From an uncultured Granulosicoccus sp. (lineage in GTDB: Bacteria > Pseudomonadota > Gammaproteobacteria > Granulosicoccales > Granulosicoccaceae), in assembly GCA_947495035.1 (NCBI GenBank), contig CANLXI010000016.1, positions 62,001-126,000 of the forward strand: a stretch of 64,000 nucleotides of DNA, written 5' to 3'. The notes beneath the pieces are model-generated. The model searched no databases, was not told where the DNA came from, and saw only the letters and a program-made list of their open reading frames with translations. Made by a program: the position numbers and the translations under genes. The number at the start of each line of letters is the position of its first letter. Positions within the stretch are counted from its first letter, which is position 1. This document shows positions 1-9,245 of this stretch, piece after piece.

Positions 1-1214
1 GATCCCAGCAACTTCAGGTGTCGCTGCCCGGGATCGACATCGGGCATGAATTCGTACAGCCTGATGCCGAGCTCAACCATCTGGCGTCGGTAGTCGATGT
101 AGCCGGCATGTACGGCCAGCACATCATTGGCCGCAAACGAGTTGGTCAGCACCGTCACCTCGACACCACGCTGGCGCAGTTCGCGAAACAGATCCATGCC
201 CCAGGAACCGGGGATCAGGTAGGGCGATGAAATCAGCAAGGTCCTGCGGGCCGACCGCATCAGTGTCATGATTTCCGGTGTCAGACTGCCGTCTGTATCG
301 AAAAGCCGGCTCAGTACTTTCTCGGGAGGATCGCACAGGACTTCGGCATCACAGCTGCAGACATCCAGACTACGGCGGATGAGCTGCTGCGGTGGCAGTT
401 CATCGGCCTCATCAGACTCGCTGACAAAGCGCTGCCCGGCCTCTTTCACCTGCAACAGCCACTGTTGATAGAGTTCCATTGGCGCAGGTGCAGCGACCGC
501 GGCACAGTCCAGTGACAAGCCACCACACCAGTAAGCGTCAAACTGTCTTACCACATCGCTTGCCACCTTGCCGGCGGCCAGCATGTCGTAATCGCTGAAT
601 GACACACGGGCATCGACGCCGAAATATTCATCGCCGATGTTTCGCCCACCGACAACGCAGGCAGCAGCATCGACGGTAAAGGACTTGTTGTGCATCCTCC
701 GGCTGGATCGCGGGAATCTCAGAATGAAATCCAGCGGTCGGGCAAAACGCAGGTACAAGGGGTTGAAGATGCGAATCTCCAGATTATCGATCTCGCCTGC
801 CAATCTGGACAGCAAGGCATCACGCTCTTTCAGATCGATATCATCGAGCAGCAGCCTGACCCTTACACCCCGTTCGGCCGCTGCGATGAGCATGGCAAGC
901 AAGCCACGGCCAGATTCATCATCATGGAACACATAGTACTGAGCATCGATGGTGCGGTCGGCAAGTCGTGCCAGCTCGATGCGACTCAGGAACGATTCAC
1001 GGGCATCACCCAATGGAAAACACAGGGAATCGGACTGCTCGCCATGTTGGTCATTCCAGTCATCCAGCACCCGACCAAGTCGAGTATCTGCCGTGTCGCC
1101 TTGCTCAGGCGACTTCTCGGGATCGACACGGCAGACAAGGCGGGCTCGCCAGCGCAGCAGACAGATGGCTGACGCCATCAACAGAACCCCGACCAACCCG
1201 TTTGCAAGTGTCAT
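1..1214 (-). CDS. Phospholipase D-like (HKD) protein, cut by the window edge
   Basis: The frame reads 404 codons from an ATG at 1214 and is still open at base 1. A hydrophobic stretch near residues 5-20 suggests an N-terminal membrane anchor. The first HKD motif is visible at about residues 175-190 (H175, K177, D182, then GGRN). The protein is cut just as the second motif begins (H-L-K at the edge). Two HKD motifs are the hallmark of the PLD superfamily, including cardiolipin synthases and other phosphatidyltransferases. The first motif is followed by G-G-R-N and a D-E-Y segment, as in cardiolipin synthase-like proteins. The exact substrate cannot be told. An in-frame stop lies upstream of the chosen ATG, with no other ATG between. 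No obvious partner gene is visible; the next gene to the right, tctA, is on the same strand 142 bases away. Confidence 0.85.
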   Translation of the reverse strand, partial: MTLANGLVGVLLMASAICLLRWRARLVCRVDPEKSPEQGDTADTRLGRVLDDWNDQHGEQSDSLCFPLGDARESFLSRIELARLADRTIDAQYYVFHDDESGRGLLAMLIAAAERGVRVRLLLDDIDLKERDALLSRLAGEIDNLEIRIFNPLYLRFARPLDFILRFPRSSRRMHNKSFTVDAAACVVGGRNIGDEYFGVDARVSFSDYDMLAAGKVASDVVRQFDAYWCGGLSLDCAAVAAPAPMELYQQWLLQVKEAGQRFVSESDEADELPPQQLIRRSLDVCSCDAEVLCDPPEKVLSRLFDTDGSLTPEIMTLMRSARRTLLISSPYLIPGSWGMDLFRELRQRGVEVTVLTNSFAANDVLAVHAGYIDYRRQMVELGIRLYEFMPDVDPGQRHLKLLG

Positions 1215-1356
1215 GGCGACGATTGTCGCAGTTTGCGCGCCAGGCGGCCATCCTTGCAGAATACCTGTTCAGGAAGAGCACTGCGCGTTGTTTCGTGCAG
1301 CGGGATCGAAGAAGCCGTCGGGCTTGAGCACGGTCAGGTCCTGTGTTCCGGTAACA

Positions 1357-2883
1357 TCACTTCTGCTCCGATTGCCGTGCGCGCATTCCCGGCCTGATTG
1401 CCATGAGATAGATGAACAGGGCGGCCAGTGCAAGAAAGAAAAGGCTGTCGGGACTCGTCAGAAAGATACTGGCATCCCCATCGTTCAACGACAGCGAGCG
1501 CCGCAGATAGAGCTCCAGATCAGGTCCGAGAATGAATCCCAGCAACAATGATATGACAGGGAAGCCGGCTCGACGCAGGAAATAGCCGAACACGCCGAAC
1601 AGGACCGCCAGAAACATCTGAAATACCGAATAGGTGGCCACGTAGCTGCCAACCAGAGCGACAACCGCGATGCAGGCATACAGCATGCCGCGAGGAATCG
1701 CCACGATCCGGATAAACCAGGGACCCAGCAGGTACAAGGTCAAGGGGATCAGTATCAGGGCACTGATGAGCAATGAGGCAAACATCGGTGCAATCAATTC
1801 AGCCTGATGGGTCACCAGACGCGCCCCGGGCTGCAAGCCATTGATGACCAGTACACCGAGAACGATGGCGGTTGTCGGATCCCCCGGAATGCCGAAGGAG
1901 AGCATGGGCACGAAGGCACCACCACACATGGCATTGTTGGCCGATTCCGAAGCGGCAATGCCTTCACGACTGCCCTGCCCGAATTCTTCTGGCGTTTTCG
2001 AACTGCGCTTGGCATCTGCATAGGCAACGAAGGCTGCCATCGATCCACCAACCCCTGGCAGGATACCGATACCGTAACCGATGACGGCCGCTTTCAGGTA
2101 CGCGAAGAAGCCGATCCTGCGAACCTCCGCCAGCCTGGGAATGAAATCCCGGCGTCGGATCGACCTGGCCACCTCACGCACTTTCGATGCCGATACATCG
2201 TCACTGCCCGGTCTTGCCTGCATCAACAACTCGGTGAGGGCGAATACACCGATGATGATCGGCATCATGTCGATACCTTCCACCAGAATTGCCGTATCGA
2301 AACTCAATCGCGGGATGGGTTGCATGACATCGATCCCCACGGTGGCAATCATCATGCCCAGTGCGGTGGCAACAATGGCCTTGAGTGCATCATCGCGCTG
2401 TACCAGCACGATGACCACAATCGCAAACACGATGAGAGAGAACTTTCCGGGGGTTCGGATGAGAAGCGTGGCTTCAGCCGCCAGCGGCATCAGCAGTATC
2501 AGCAACAGAGCGCCCACGGTTCCACCCACCATGGAACCCAGTGCCGCATGCCCCAGGGCGTTGGCACCCTTGCCCTGTCGCATCAACTGATTCCCTTCCA
2601 GTGCCGTCATGACTGACGAGGGAGCACCGGGAATGTTGATGGTGGTGGCTGTAATGCTGCCAGAGTACATGCCGGCCATGAAGATCGAGGCACACATGAT
2701 CAAGGCAGGCACGACATCGATGGAATAGGTTATCGGCAGCAACAATGCAATGGCCAGCACCGAGGTGAGGCCCGGCACGGCACCGAAGAACGTGCCGATC
2801 AGGAAACCACCCACCATGAACAGCAGGTTCCAGGCCTGCAGCACTTCCCCGAAACCACCGAACACCTGTTGTGCAAAATTCAT
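1357..2883 (-). CDS. tctA: Tripartite tricarboxylate transporter, large membrane subunit TctA
   Basis: This is the large permease (508 residues, about the family length) of a TctABC solute transporter. It works with a periplasmic binding protein and a small membrane subunit to import carboxylated solutes. The sequence is almost wholly hydrophobic. It carries typical TctA segments near the N-terminus (VPGLTSVLAIALLLP) and in the middle (GILPGVGGSMAAFVAYADAK, then FVPMLSFGIPGDPTTAI). I chose the ATG at 2883 because it overlaps the tctB stop as ATGA and starts at the family-typical N-terminus (MNFAQQVFGGF). A longer in-frame start at 2988 would read back through tctB. It is the last gene of tctC-tctB-tctA. 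The neighbouring kdgD suggests an aldarate or uronate-type substrate, which is inference. Confidence 0.93.
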   Translation of the reverse strand: MNFAQQVFGGFGEVLQAWNLLFMVGGFLIGTFFGAVPGLTSVLAIALLLPITYSIDVVPALIMCASIFMAGMYSGSITATTINIPGAPSSVMTALEGNQLMRQGKGANALGHAALGSMVGGTVGALLLILLMPLAAEATLLIRTPGKFSLIVFAIVVIVLVQRDDALKAIVATALGMMIATVGIDVMQPIPRLSFDTAILVEGIDMMPIIIGVFALTELLMQARPGSDDVSASKVREVARSIRRRDFIPRLAEVRRIGFFAYLKAAVIGYGIGILPGVGGSMAAFVAYADAKRSSKTPEEFGQGSREGIAASESANNAMCGGAFVPMLSFGIPGDPTTAIVLGVLVINGLQPGARLVTHQAELIAPMFASLLISALILIPLTLYLLGPWFIRIVAIPRGMLYACIAVVALVGSYVATYSVFQMFLAVLFGVFGYFLRRAGFPVISLLLGFILGPDLELYLRRSLSLNDGDASIFLTSPDSLFFLALAALFIYLMAIRPGMRARQSEQK

Positions 2884-3383
2884 GAGAATACGCTCGGCAG
2901 CAATGGCAGACGCACACTGAAGCACACACTGAACAACACATGAAACACCAGCGTCATCAGTGCCGAGACGATCATCTGGCGCAGCCATTGCCGGGGCGCA
3001 TAGTCAAACAGCTTGAGCAGCAGGAAGGCCAGAGATACCGTTGCCAGAACATAACCCAGCGGCTTGAACAGCAAGACATAAGCCAGCACCGACAGCGCCA
3101 CCAGGGCAGGCTTGCGGTGTTGCTCGAAACCCATTCCACCCGCCGCAATGTCATGCTCAACGGGTTCGACCGACGAAGACTCTCGCCACTGCCTGACCAG
3201 AATACCCAACAGACCCAGCACGACGACAGCGGTCAACAAGAGCGGCAGGAAAGACGGCCCGACCAGACCTTCGTCGAACTGAGACTTGATCGTCAGCGCT
3301 TCACTACCGTAGATCAGAGTCATGAGCAGCAGCGCAACCGGAACCCCCATGCCCTTCCATCGAGATACCTTGTTTCCAGTCAT
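2880..3383 (-). CDS. tctB: Tripartite tricarboxylate transporter, small membrane subunit TctB
   Basis: A 167-residue protein with about four hydrophobic segments. One lies near residues 12-27, one near 45-63, and two in the C-terminal half around LSVLAYVLLFKPLGYVLATV and the last 30 residues. Size, topology and position between tctC and tctA fit the small permease subunit TctB, a family with low sequence conservation. The stop overlaps the tctA start by four bases (ATGA), so the two are probably translationally coupled. A 28-base gap separates it from tctC upstream. Confidence 0.88.
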   Translation of the reverse strand: MTGNKVSRWKGMGVPVALLLMTLIYGSEALTIKSQFDEGLVGPSFLPLLLTAVVVLGLLGILVRQWRESSSVEPVEHDIAAGGMGFEQHRKPALVALSVLAYVLLFKPLGYVLATVSLAFLLLKLFDYAPRQWLRQMIVSALMTLVFHVLFSVCFSVRLPLLPSVFS

Positions 3384-3411
3384 GTGGGGATCTCCGGCTA
3401 CGCCTCAATGA

Positions 3412-4389
3412 TCACTTGGAAATGACACCACTGGCAACCAGCTCGTCCAACTGCTTGAAGATGCCAGCCTGAGTATCACTGGCCCATGCACCCACTTCGT
3501 CACTACCCAGCCAGTTGGGTGTCACACCGACGTCGGCCACCCATGACTGGAACTCATCGCTGTCCAGTGCAAACCGATACGCAGCTTCGATCTTGCCAAC
3601 AACCTCCTCCGACACACCGGCAGGTGCCGCCACGACGATGAAGCTCCCCATGCGCAGGGACAGATCCTCATCAGCCGCCGTAGGCACATCAGAATAGGTC
3701 GGGTTGGGGGTGTCGGAAAACTCCACGATGCCTCTGGCACTATCCTCGTTGAGCAAGGAGGAGAAATCACCCAGACTGGTGGTCACCAGCTCGACCTCGC
3801 CGTTGAGCATGGCCTCTTTCTGCTGGGCCGCACCGCCAGGATAGGCAATCAGCTTGAACTCGGTACCGGTTTCCTGTTGCAGCTGCAAGGCAGCCAGATG
3901 CAGACGGGAACCGATGTTCTGCATGCCGATACGCACCTTGCCTGGAGCGGCCTTGGCAGCCTCGAGCACATCGGACAGGGACTCATAGGGGGATGAGGCA
4001 GCAGCAATCAAGGCATCCGGCTCACTGGTGACGCGAGCGATCAACTCGAGCCTGTCCAGCTTGTAGTTGGGCAGCAAAGCCTGCCAGGGCACGGTGATGA
4101 CGCTGTCGTAGGTGAGCATGCCGATCGTATAACCATCCGGCCGTGCACTCATGACTTCTGATATGCCGGTTGCACTGATCCCTCCTTCGATGTTTTCCAC
4201 GTACATCGAGGTGTTCAGCTGCCCTTCGGCGATGGTCGTCAGCTTGCGTACGATGCCATCGGTACCGCCTCCTGCTCCCCAGGGAACGACGACGCGTATA
4301 TCGCGCTCCGGGTACTCGGCCAGTGCCGGGCCACAGACCAGACTCAATGTTGCAACGGTGGTGAACGCTGCCAATGCCAGTTTTTTCAT
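3412..4389 (-). CDS. tctC: Tripartite tricarboxylate transporter periplasmic binding protein TctC (Bug family)
   Basis: Extracytoplasmic solute receptor of 325 residues. A clear Sec signal peptide (MKKLALAAFTTVATLSLVC...ALA) precedes the family-typical start of the mature protein (YPERDIRVVVPWGAGGGTD). A second Bug-family block follows in the middle (IAYPGGAAQQKEAMLNGEVE). I chose the ATG at 4389 because GAGGAGA lies just upstream and the signal peptide then starts normally; a start at 4419 would add ten residues. It is the first of three transporter genes and follows kdgD by about 70 bases on the same strand, so it may be co-transcribed with it. The ligand is unknown; the context favours a sugar acid. 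Confidence 0.92.
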   Translation of the reverse strand: MKKLALAAFTTVATLSLVCGPALAEYPERDIRVVVPWGAGGGTDGIVRKLTTIAEGQLNTSMYVENIEGGISATGISEVMSARPDGYTIGMLTYDSVITVPWQALLPNYKLDRLELIARVTSEPDALIAAASSPYESLSDVLEAAKAAPGKVRIGMQNIGSRLHLAALQLQQETGTEFKLIAYPGGAAQQKEAMLNGEVELVTTSLGDFSSLLNEDSARGIVEFSDTPNPTYSDVPTAADEDLSLRMGSFIVVAAPAGVSEEVVGKIEAAYRFALDSDEFQSWVADVGVTPNWLGSDEVGAWASDTQAGIFKQLDELVASGVISK

Positions 4390-4461
4390 GGTATCTCCTC
4401 TTGGGTAAATGCGCCTCAACGGGCGTCTGTTTCAGCTACTTGCGATAGCGGACTGTCCTGC

Positions 4462-5424
<963 letters not shown>

Positions 5425-5427
5425 TAG

Positions 5428-5440
5428 TTGTCATACCAAT
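5428..5440. promoter_or_regulatory. Candidate GntR/FadR-type operator before kdgD
   Basis: TTGTCATACCAAT (reverse complement ATTGGTATGACAA) is repeated exactly at 6234-6246 before the regulator gene. It resembles the ATTGGTATACCAAT-type sites bound by the hexuronate regulators UxuR/ExuR. Here it is also one arm of a longer inverted repeat, TTGTCAT (5428-5434) and ATGACAA (5443-5449). Confidence 0.6.
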
Positions 5441-5458
5441 TCATGACAAATCTGAGAA

Positions 5459-6178
5459 TCAGGACTGCGACAAGGCTCGATAGCGTTCCAGACTGCCCAC
5501 CAGATGCGCCTGCATGGCCTGTCTGGCGTCCTCGGCACGGTGCCTTTCGATCGCCTCCAGAATATCCAGGTGCTCCGACTGCATATCCACCAGGTACGCC
5601 CGATAGGGCTCACCGGTTGTTTCCAGGCCCAGCTTGCCACGCGGGATGGTGCGCTTGCCCAGATATTCCATGAAGGAGCGATAAGCGCTGTTGTTGGTTG
5701 CCTCGGCAATGGCCTGATGAAAGTCATAATCGGCCTCCTCGGTCTTTGCTCCCGTCTCCACGGCTTCGGCAAATTGCTGATGGCAGCTGCGTATGCGCGC
5801 AATCTGCCCGGGAGAGGCCCGGGTAGCGGCCAGAAACGCCGCCTCGATCTCCACCGCTGCCCGCAACTCCAGGGTGTCCACGATGGCAACGATTTCCGCC
5901 TGCATCTGCGGCATGGCCGCTTGCCAGGGGGATTCCTGCACAGTGTTCGCCCGTACGAACAAACCGCTGCCACGACGCGATTCGATCAGTCCTGCCGCCC
6001 GCAAACCGGCAATCACCTCACGGATCACGGTTCGGCTCACACCGTAGGTCAGGCACAGAGCTCTCTCCGTTGCCAGTTTCTCACCGACCGGCGGTTCTCC
6101 GGCAAGGATTCGGGTGCGCAGGTCCGCCTCGATTTCTGCCGCGAGCCGGGGCTTCTGCCCTTTGCCTGGTGCCTTCAT
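5459..6178 (-). CDS. GntR-family (FadR/FCD subfamily) transcriptional regulator
   Basis: A 239-residue repressor with an N-terminal winged helix (about 12-75; G-E-K-L-A-T-E-R-A-L followed by VSRTVIREVIAGLRAAGLI). An all-helical FCD effector domain follows (about 95-228), with Asp and His residues that normally bind a metal and a carboxylate ligand. Its position between kdgD-tctCBA and the divergent hydrolase/kduI/kduD genes, and the shared 13-bp site at both promoters, suggest that it controls the uronate/aldarate cluster and itself. The effector is unknown. The alternative frame on this strand at 5431-5973 has no recognisable domain. Confidence 0.92.
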   Translation of the reverse strand: MKAPGKGQKPRLAAEIEADLRTRILAGEPPVGEKLATERALCLTYGVSRTVIREVIAGLRAAGLIESRRGSGLFVRANTVQESPWQAAMPQMQAEIVAIVDTLELRAAVEIEAAFLAATRASPGQIARIRSCHQQFAEAVETGAKTEEADYDFHQAIAEATNNSAYRSFMEYLGKRTIPRGKLGLETTGEPYRAYLVDMQSEHLDILEAIERHRAEDARQAMQAHLVGSLERYRALSQS

Positions 6179-6233
6179 TGTTGTCTGTCACTCCGCGAGA
6201 CAGCGATACCGAGTGGGACAATGTCATTCGTAT

Positions 6234-6246
6234 TTGTCATACCAAT
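6234..6246. promoter_or_regulatory. Candidate GntR operator between the regulator and the divergent hydrolase gene
   Basis: Exact second copy of TTGTCATACCAAT, followed by AATCTACC. The same ACCAATAAT extension is found near the kdgD site at 5403-5411. It lies 56 bases upstream of the regulator start and 195 bases before the divergent gene, so it could serve both. Confidence 0.55.
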
Positions 6247-6280
6247 AATCTACCACCATTCCGTTTACTCTTCCTGTACG

Positions 6281-6297
6281 CGTTTTCATGGAAAACG
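6281..6297. promoter_or_regulatory. 17-bp inverted repeat upstream of the hydrolase gene
   Basis: CGTTTTCATGGAAAACG is a perfect inverted repeat (7-bp arms, ATG centre) in the 262-base divergent spacer between the GntR gene and the hydrolase gene. It differs in sequence from the GntR site, so it may be a binding site for another regulator. No second copy was noticed. Confidence 0.35.
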
Positions 6298-6440
6298 ATT
6301 TGCGTCGTTGATTTTACTTGCCGCATACTGACAGTGATGCAATCGACACAAGGAATTGAACTCGGAGCTGTCGCTGCCCATCCAACAGACCGAGCACCGC
6401 CTCAAACTCACTCGACAGGAATCATGGAGCCAAACCCATC

Positions 6441-7361
6441 ATGACGACAGAAGCCCCCGCATCTCGCAACGCTGACACGGAAAAACCGATCCATATCGAT
6501 CAGCGTATTTTCGACCTGTATGATGAATATTGTCACGGATACATGGATCGCCGTGAATTCATGAAACGCTGCGGCGCCATTACCGTCGCTGGCGTGTCCG
6601 GCCTCGTCATGGCCCAGGCACTGCTGCCTCGCTACGCCGAAGCGCAGACCATCTCGTTCACCGATGATCGCATCACTCCCAGTTATGTCACCTACCCTTC
6701 CGAAGGTGGTACCTCGGGCGAGATGCGTGGCTATCTGGTGCGTCCCGCCGGGGACGGTCCTTTTCCTTCGGTTCTGGTCATTCACGAGAACCGGGGTCTG
6801 AACCCTTACATCGAGGATGTCGCCCGACGCCTCGGGGTGCTCGGTTTTCTGGCACTGGCGCCTGACGGCCTGTACCCGGTAGGTGGCTACCCCGGCAATG
6901 ACGACAAGGGCCGTGAACTGCAGAAAGGCCTTGACCAGGCAGCCCTGACCACGGACATGCTCAACAGCGCACGCTTTCTGCAGGCGCATGCGGACTCCAG
7001 TGGCAAGCTGGGTGCAGTCGGTTTCTGCTGGGGTGGCGGTACCGTCAACCAACTGGCAGTGCACATGGGTGATGATCTGTCTGCTGGCGTTCCCTTCTAC
7101 GGTGCTGCCCCGGACAGCGCACAGGTGGCCAACATCAGCGCCCCGCTGCTCATCCAATCTGCGGAAAAGGACGATCGAATCAACGCCATGTGGCCGGATT
7201 TCGAGGCGGCCCTGCAAGCCGCAGACGTCTCGCATGAGCGACACATCTACCCGGGCACCATGCACGGTTTCCACAACAATTCAACGCCTCGCTTTGACGA
7301 AGAGCAGGCAGCGCTGGCAGAGGAGCGCACGGTCGCCTTCTTCCGCGAACACTTGAGCTGA
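6441..7361 (+). CDS. Exported dienelactone hydrolase-family protein
   Basis: A 306-residue alpha/beta hydrolase of the dienelactone hydrolase family. The nucleophile Cys196 sits in GFCWGGG. The acid is probably the Asp in EKDDRIN, and the His is in MHGFHNNS near the C-terminus. Unlike cytosolic DLHs of about 240 residues, it has a 70-residue N-terminal extension. The motif DRREFMKRC followed by a hydrophobic stretch ending in AEAQ looks like a twin-arginine signal, so the enzyme probably acts in the periplasm. GGAG lies 11 bases before the chosen ATG. It is divergent from the GntR regulator and precedes kduI, so it may hydrolyse an ester or lactone of a uronate. That role is inference; the family is broad. 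Confidence 0.85.
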   Translation: MTTEAPASRNADTEKPIHIDQRIFDLYDEYCHGYMDRREFMKRCGAITVAGVSGLVMAQALLPRYAEAQTISFTDDRITPSYVTYPSEGGTSGEMRGYLVRPAGDGPFPSVLVIHENRGLNPYIEDVARRLGVLGFLALAPDGLYPVGGYPGNDDKGRELQKGLDQAALTTDMLNSARFLQAHADSSGKLGAVGFCWGGGTVNQLAVHMGDDLSAGVPFYGAAPDSAQVANISAPLLIQSAEKDDRINAMWPDFEAALQAADVSHERHIYPGTMHGFHNNSTPRFDEEQAALAEERTVAFFREHLS

Positions 7362-7377
7362 ACAGGGAAGCTGTACT

Positions 7378-7411
7378 GGCACAGTACCGGAAATCGTTCC
7401 GGTACTGTGCC
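7378..7411 (+). terminator. Strong stem-loop after the hydrolase gene
   Basis: GGCACAGTACCGGAA (7378-7392) and TTCCGGTACTGTGCC (7397-7411) form a perfect 15-bp stem with a 4-base loop, 17 bases past the stop codon. No run of T follows, so it may be an mRNA-stabilising hairpin or a weak terminator rather than a classic intrinsic terminator. Confidence 0.5.
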
Positions 7412-7473
7412 CAACACTGCTTCTCAGACAGTACACTAGGCGCCAAATCCTCCAATGCCATACGCATATCATC

Positions 7474-8304
7474 ATGGAAATACGCCAAGTCAGCAGTCCC
7501 GCGGAAACACGTCGCTTCGATACCAGTGAGCTACGTGCAGCCTACCTGATCGAGCAGCTCTTCAAGTCCGGCGAGATCTGCATGACCTACAGTCATCTGG
7601 ATCGCACCGTCGTCGGAGGTGCGATGCCAGACAAGGTCGCATTGCCGCTGAAATCGAGCAAGCAGATCGGTTCGCCGAATTTTCTCGACCGTCGTGAACT
7701 GGGTGTGTTCAATATTGGCGGCGCCGGAAGTGTGGAAGTCGATGGCACTCACTTCGAATTGCAGAACACCGATGCCCTCTATGTACCGATGAGCAGCGTC
7801 AATGTCACCTTCTCCAGCAAGGATGCAACGGATCCGGCGCGCTTCTATTTCATCAGTACACCCGCACATGCAGCTCATCCGGTCAGGAAGATCACGGCCG
7901 ATGACGCCAATCTCATCAAGCTCGGTACTCAATCCGATGCCAATGTGCGCGAATTGCGACAGTACATCCACCCGGATGTCTGCACATCCTGCCAGCTCAC
8001 CATGGGCATGACCCTCATCGCGGATGGCAGTGTCTGGAACACCATGCCCTGTCACACGCACGACAGGCGCACCGAGGTCTATCTGTACTTCGACATGGCC
8101 GAGAAGACTCGTGTCATTCATCTGATGGGCGAACCTCAGGAAACCCGTCATCTGGTGGTGGCCAACCAACAGGCAATCCTGTCTCCCGGGTGGTCGATTC
8201 ACAGCGGCACCGGTACCGGCCGCTACGGCTTCATCTGGTCCATGGCGGGAGACAACCAGGATTTCGATGACATGGATTTCGTGGCCATGGAGGACTTGAA
8301 ATGA
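7474..8304 (+). CDS. kduI: 5-dehydro-4-deoxy-D-glucuronate isomerase KduI
   Basis: A 276-residue cupin-fold isomerase, the usual family length. It converts 5-keto-4-deoxyuronate, released by pectin and other uronate-polymer lyases, to 3-deoxy-D-glycero-2,5-hexodiulosonate in the cytoplasm. The zinc site is visible as CHTHDRRTEVY (H194, H196, E201) with a later His near residue 243 (WSIHSGTGTG). The N-terminus (MEIRQVSSPAETRRFDT) is typical of the family. The stop overlaps the kduD start as ATGA, so the two steps are probably coupled. Its presence implies that the cell meets unsaturated uronates, although no polysaccharide lyase lies in this window. Confidence 0.95.
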   Translation: MEIRQVSSPAETRRFDTSELRAAYLIEQLFKSGEICMTYSHLDRTVVGGAMPDKVALPLKSSKQIGSPNFLDRRELGVFNIGGAGSVEVDGTHFELQNTDALYVPMSSVNVTFSSKDATDPARFYFISTPAHAAHPVRKITADDANLIKLGTQSDANVRELRQYIHPDVCTSCQLTMGMTLIADGSVWNTMPCHTHDRRTEVYLYFDMAEKTRVIHLMGEPQETRHLVVANQQAILSPGWSIHSGTGTGRYGFIWSMAGDNQDFDDMDFVAMEDLK

Positions 8305-9065
8305 GCAAGGAACAAGCAGCCCTCTTCAGCCTCGTCGGCAAGACCGCCATTGTTACCGGCGCCAATACCGGACTCGGCCAGGCCTTTGCCCTGGGCCTGG
8401 CACAAGCCGGTGCCCGAGTTGCCTGCGTGGGGCGTTCAAGCATGGATGAGACCCTGTCGCTGATGAACGATCCCGATAACTGCCTGGCCATCAAGGCAGA
8501 TCTGGGCAGCCTGGACCCGATTGACGACATCGTATCCCGGGTCCTGGAGTGGTCCGGACAGATCGACATACTGGTCAACAACGCCGGTATCATCCGTCGG
8601 GCCGATGCCCTGGAATTTTCCGAAGAGGACTGGGACGCGGTCATGGATATCAACCTGAAATCCCTGTTTTTCCTGAGCCAGGCCGTGGCCAGAACCATGG
8701 TGCCACGGGGCAGTGGCAAGATCATCAACATCGCCTCCCTGCTGTCCTTCCAGGGCGGGATCCGCATTCCGTCGTATACGGCAAGCAAGAGTGGCGTTGC
8801 CGGCCTGACCAAACTGCTGGCCTGCGAATGGGGACCCAAGGGAATCAACGTCAATGCCATTGCACCTGGCTATATCGAAACCAACAACACCCAGGCATTG
8901 CGCGAAGACCCGGAACGCAACAAGGCCATTCTGGATCGAATACCGGCGGGCCACTGGGGCAATCCAGCGGATCTGGCAGGTGCGGCCGTGTTTCTCGCCT
9001 CCGAGCAGGCAAACTATGTTCATGGCATCACCTTGCCGGTAGATGGTGGCTGGCTGGCTCGCTGA
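8301..9065 (+). CDS. kduD: 2-deoxy-D-gluconate 3-dehydrogenase / KduD
   Basis: A 254-residue short-chain dehydrogenase/reductase. It has the nucleotide-binding TGANTGLG (19-26), the NNAG motif, and the catalytic Tyr159-x3-Lys163 in SYTASKSG. KduD reduces 3-deoxy-D-glycero-2,5-hexodiulosonate to 2-keto-3-deoxygluconate with NADH. The pairing with kduI supports this over other SDR roles. The C-terminus (GITLPVDGGWLAR) is typical. The last 36 bases, including the stop, are followed by a diverged tandem copy. Confidence 0.94.
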   Translation: MSKEQAALFSLVGKTAIVTGANTGLGQAFALGLAQAGARVACVGRSSMDETLSLMNDPDNCLAIKADLGSLDPIDDIVSRVLEWSGQIDILVNNAGIIRRADALEFSEEDWDAVMDINLKSLFFLSQAVARTMVPRGSGKIINIASLLSFQGGIRIPSYTASKSGVAGLTKLLACEWGPKGINVNAIAPGYIETNNTQALREDPERNKAILDRIPAGHWGNPADLAGAAVFLASEQANYVHGITLPVDGGWLAR

Positions 9066-9092
9066 ACCTTGCCGGAAGATGGTGGCTGCCTG
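9030..9092 (+). repeat. 36-bp tandem duplication of the kduD 3' end
   Basis: ACCTTGCCGGTAGATGGTGG starts at 9030 and ACCTTGCCGGAAGATGGTGG at 9066, a period of 36 bases. The first copy encodes TLPVDGGWLAR and the stop; the second would encode TLPEDGGCLND in the same frame. The second copy therefore lies just past the stop codon and is not translated. The rest of the 180-base gap up to the next gene shows nothing clear. Confidence 0.75.
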
Positions 9093-9245
9093 AATGATAG
9101 ACGGGGCAATTCTGATACGATTGCCGCCCCGGTTGGCGTGATCAGACAGAACGCAGCCATCACCTTGTACAGAGACGCACGTTGATCTGGTCAAAGACCG
9201 GATTACGTGCGACCCTGTCCATGATTCTTTCGCAGAGCATTCGTC

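Noticed and set aside
2884..2988. Longer TctA start at 2988
   Set aside because: It would overlap tctB by over 100 bases and add a Cys-rich stretch absent from the family; the ATGA overlap at 2880-2883 is the normal arrangement.
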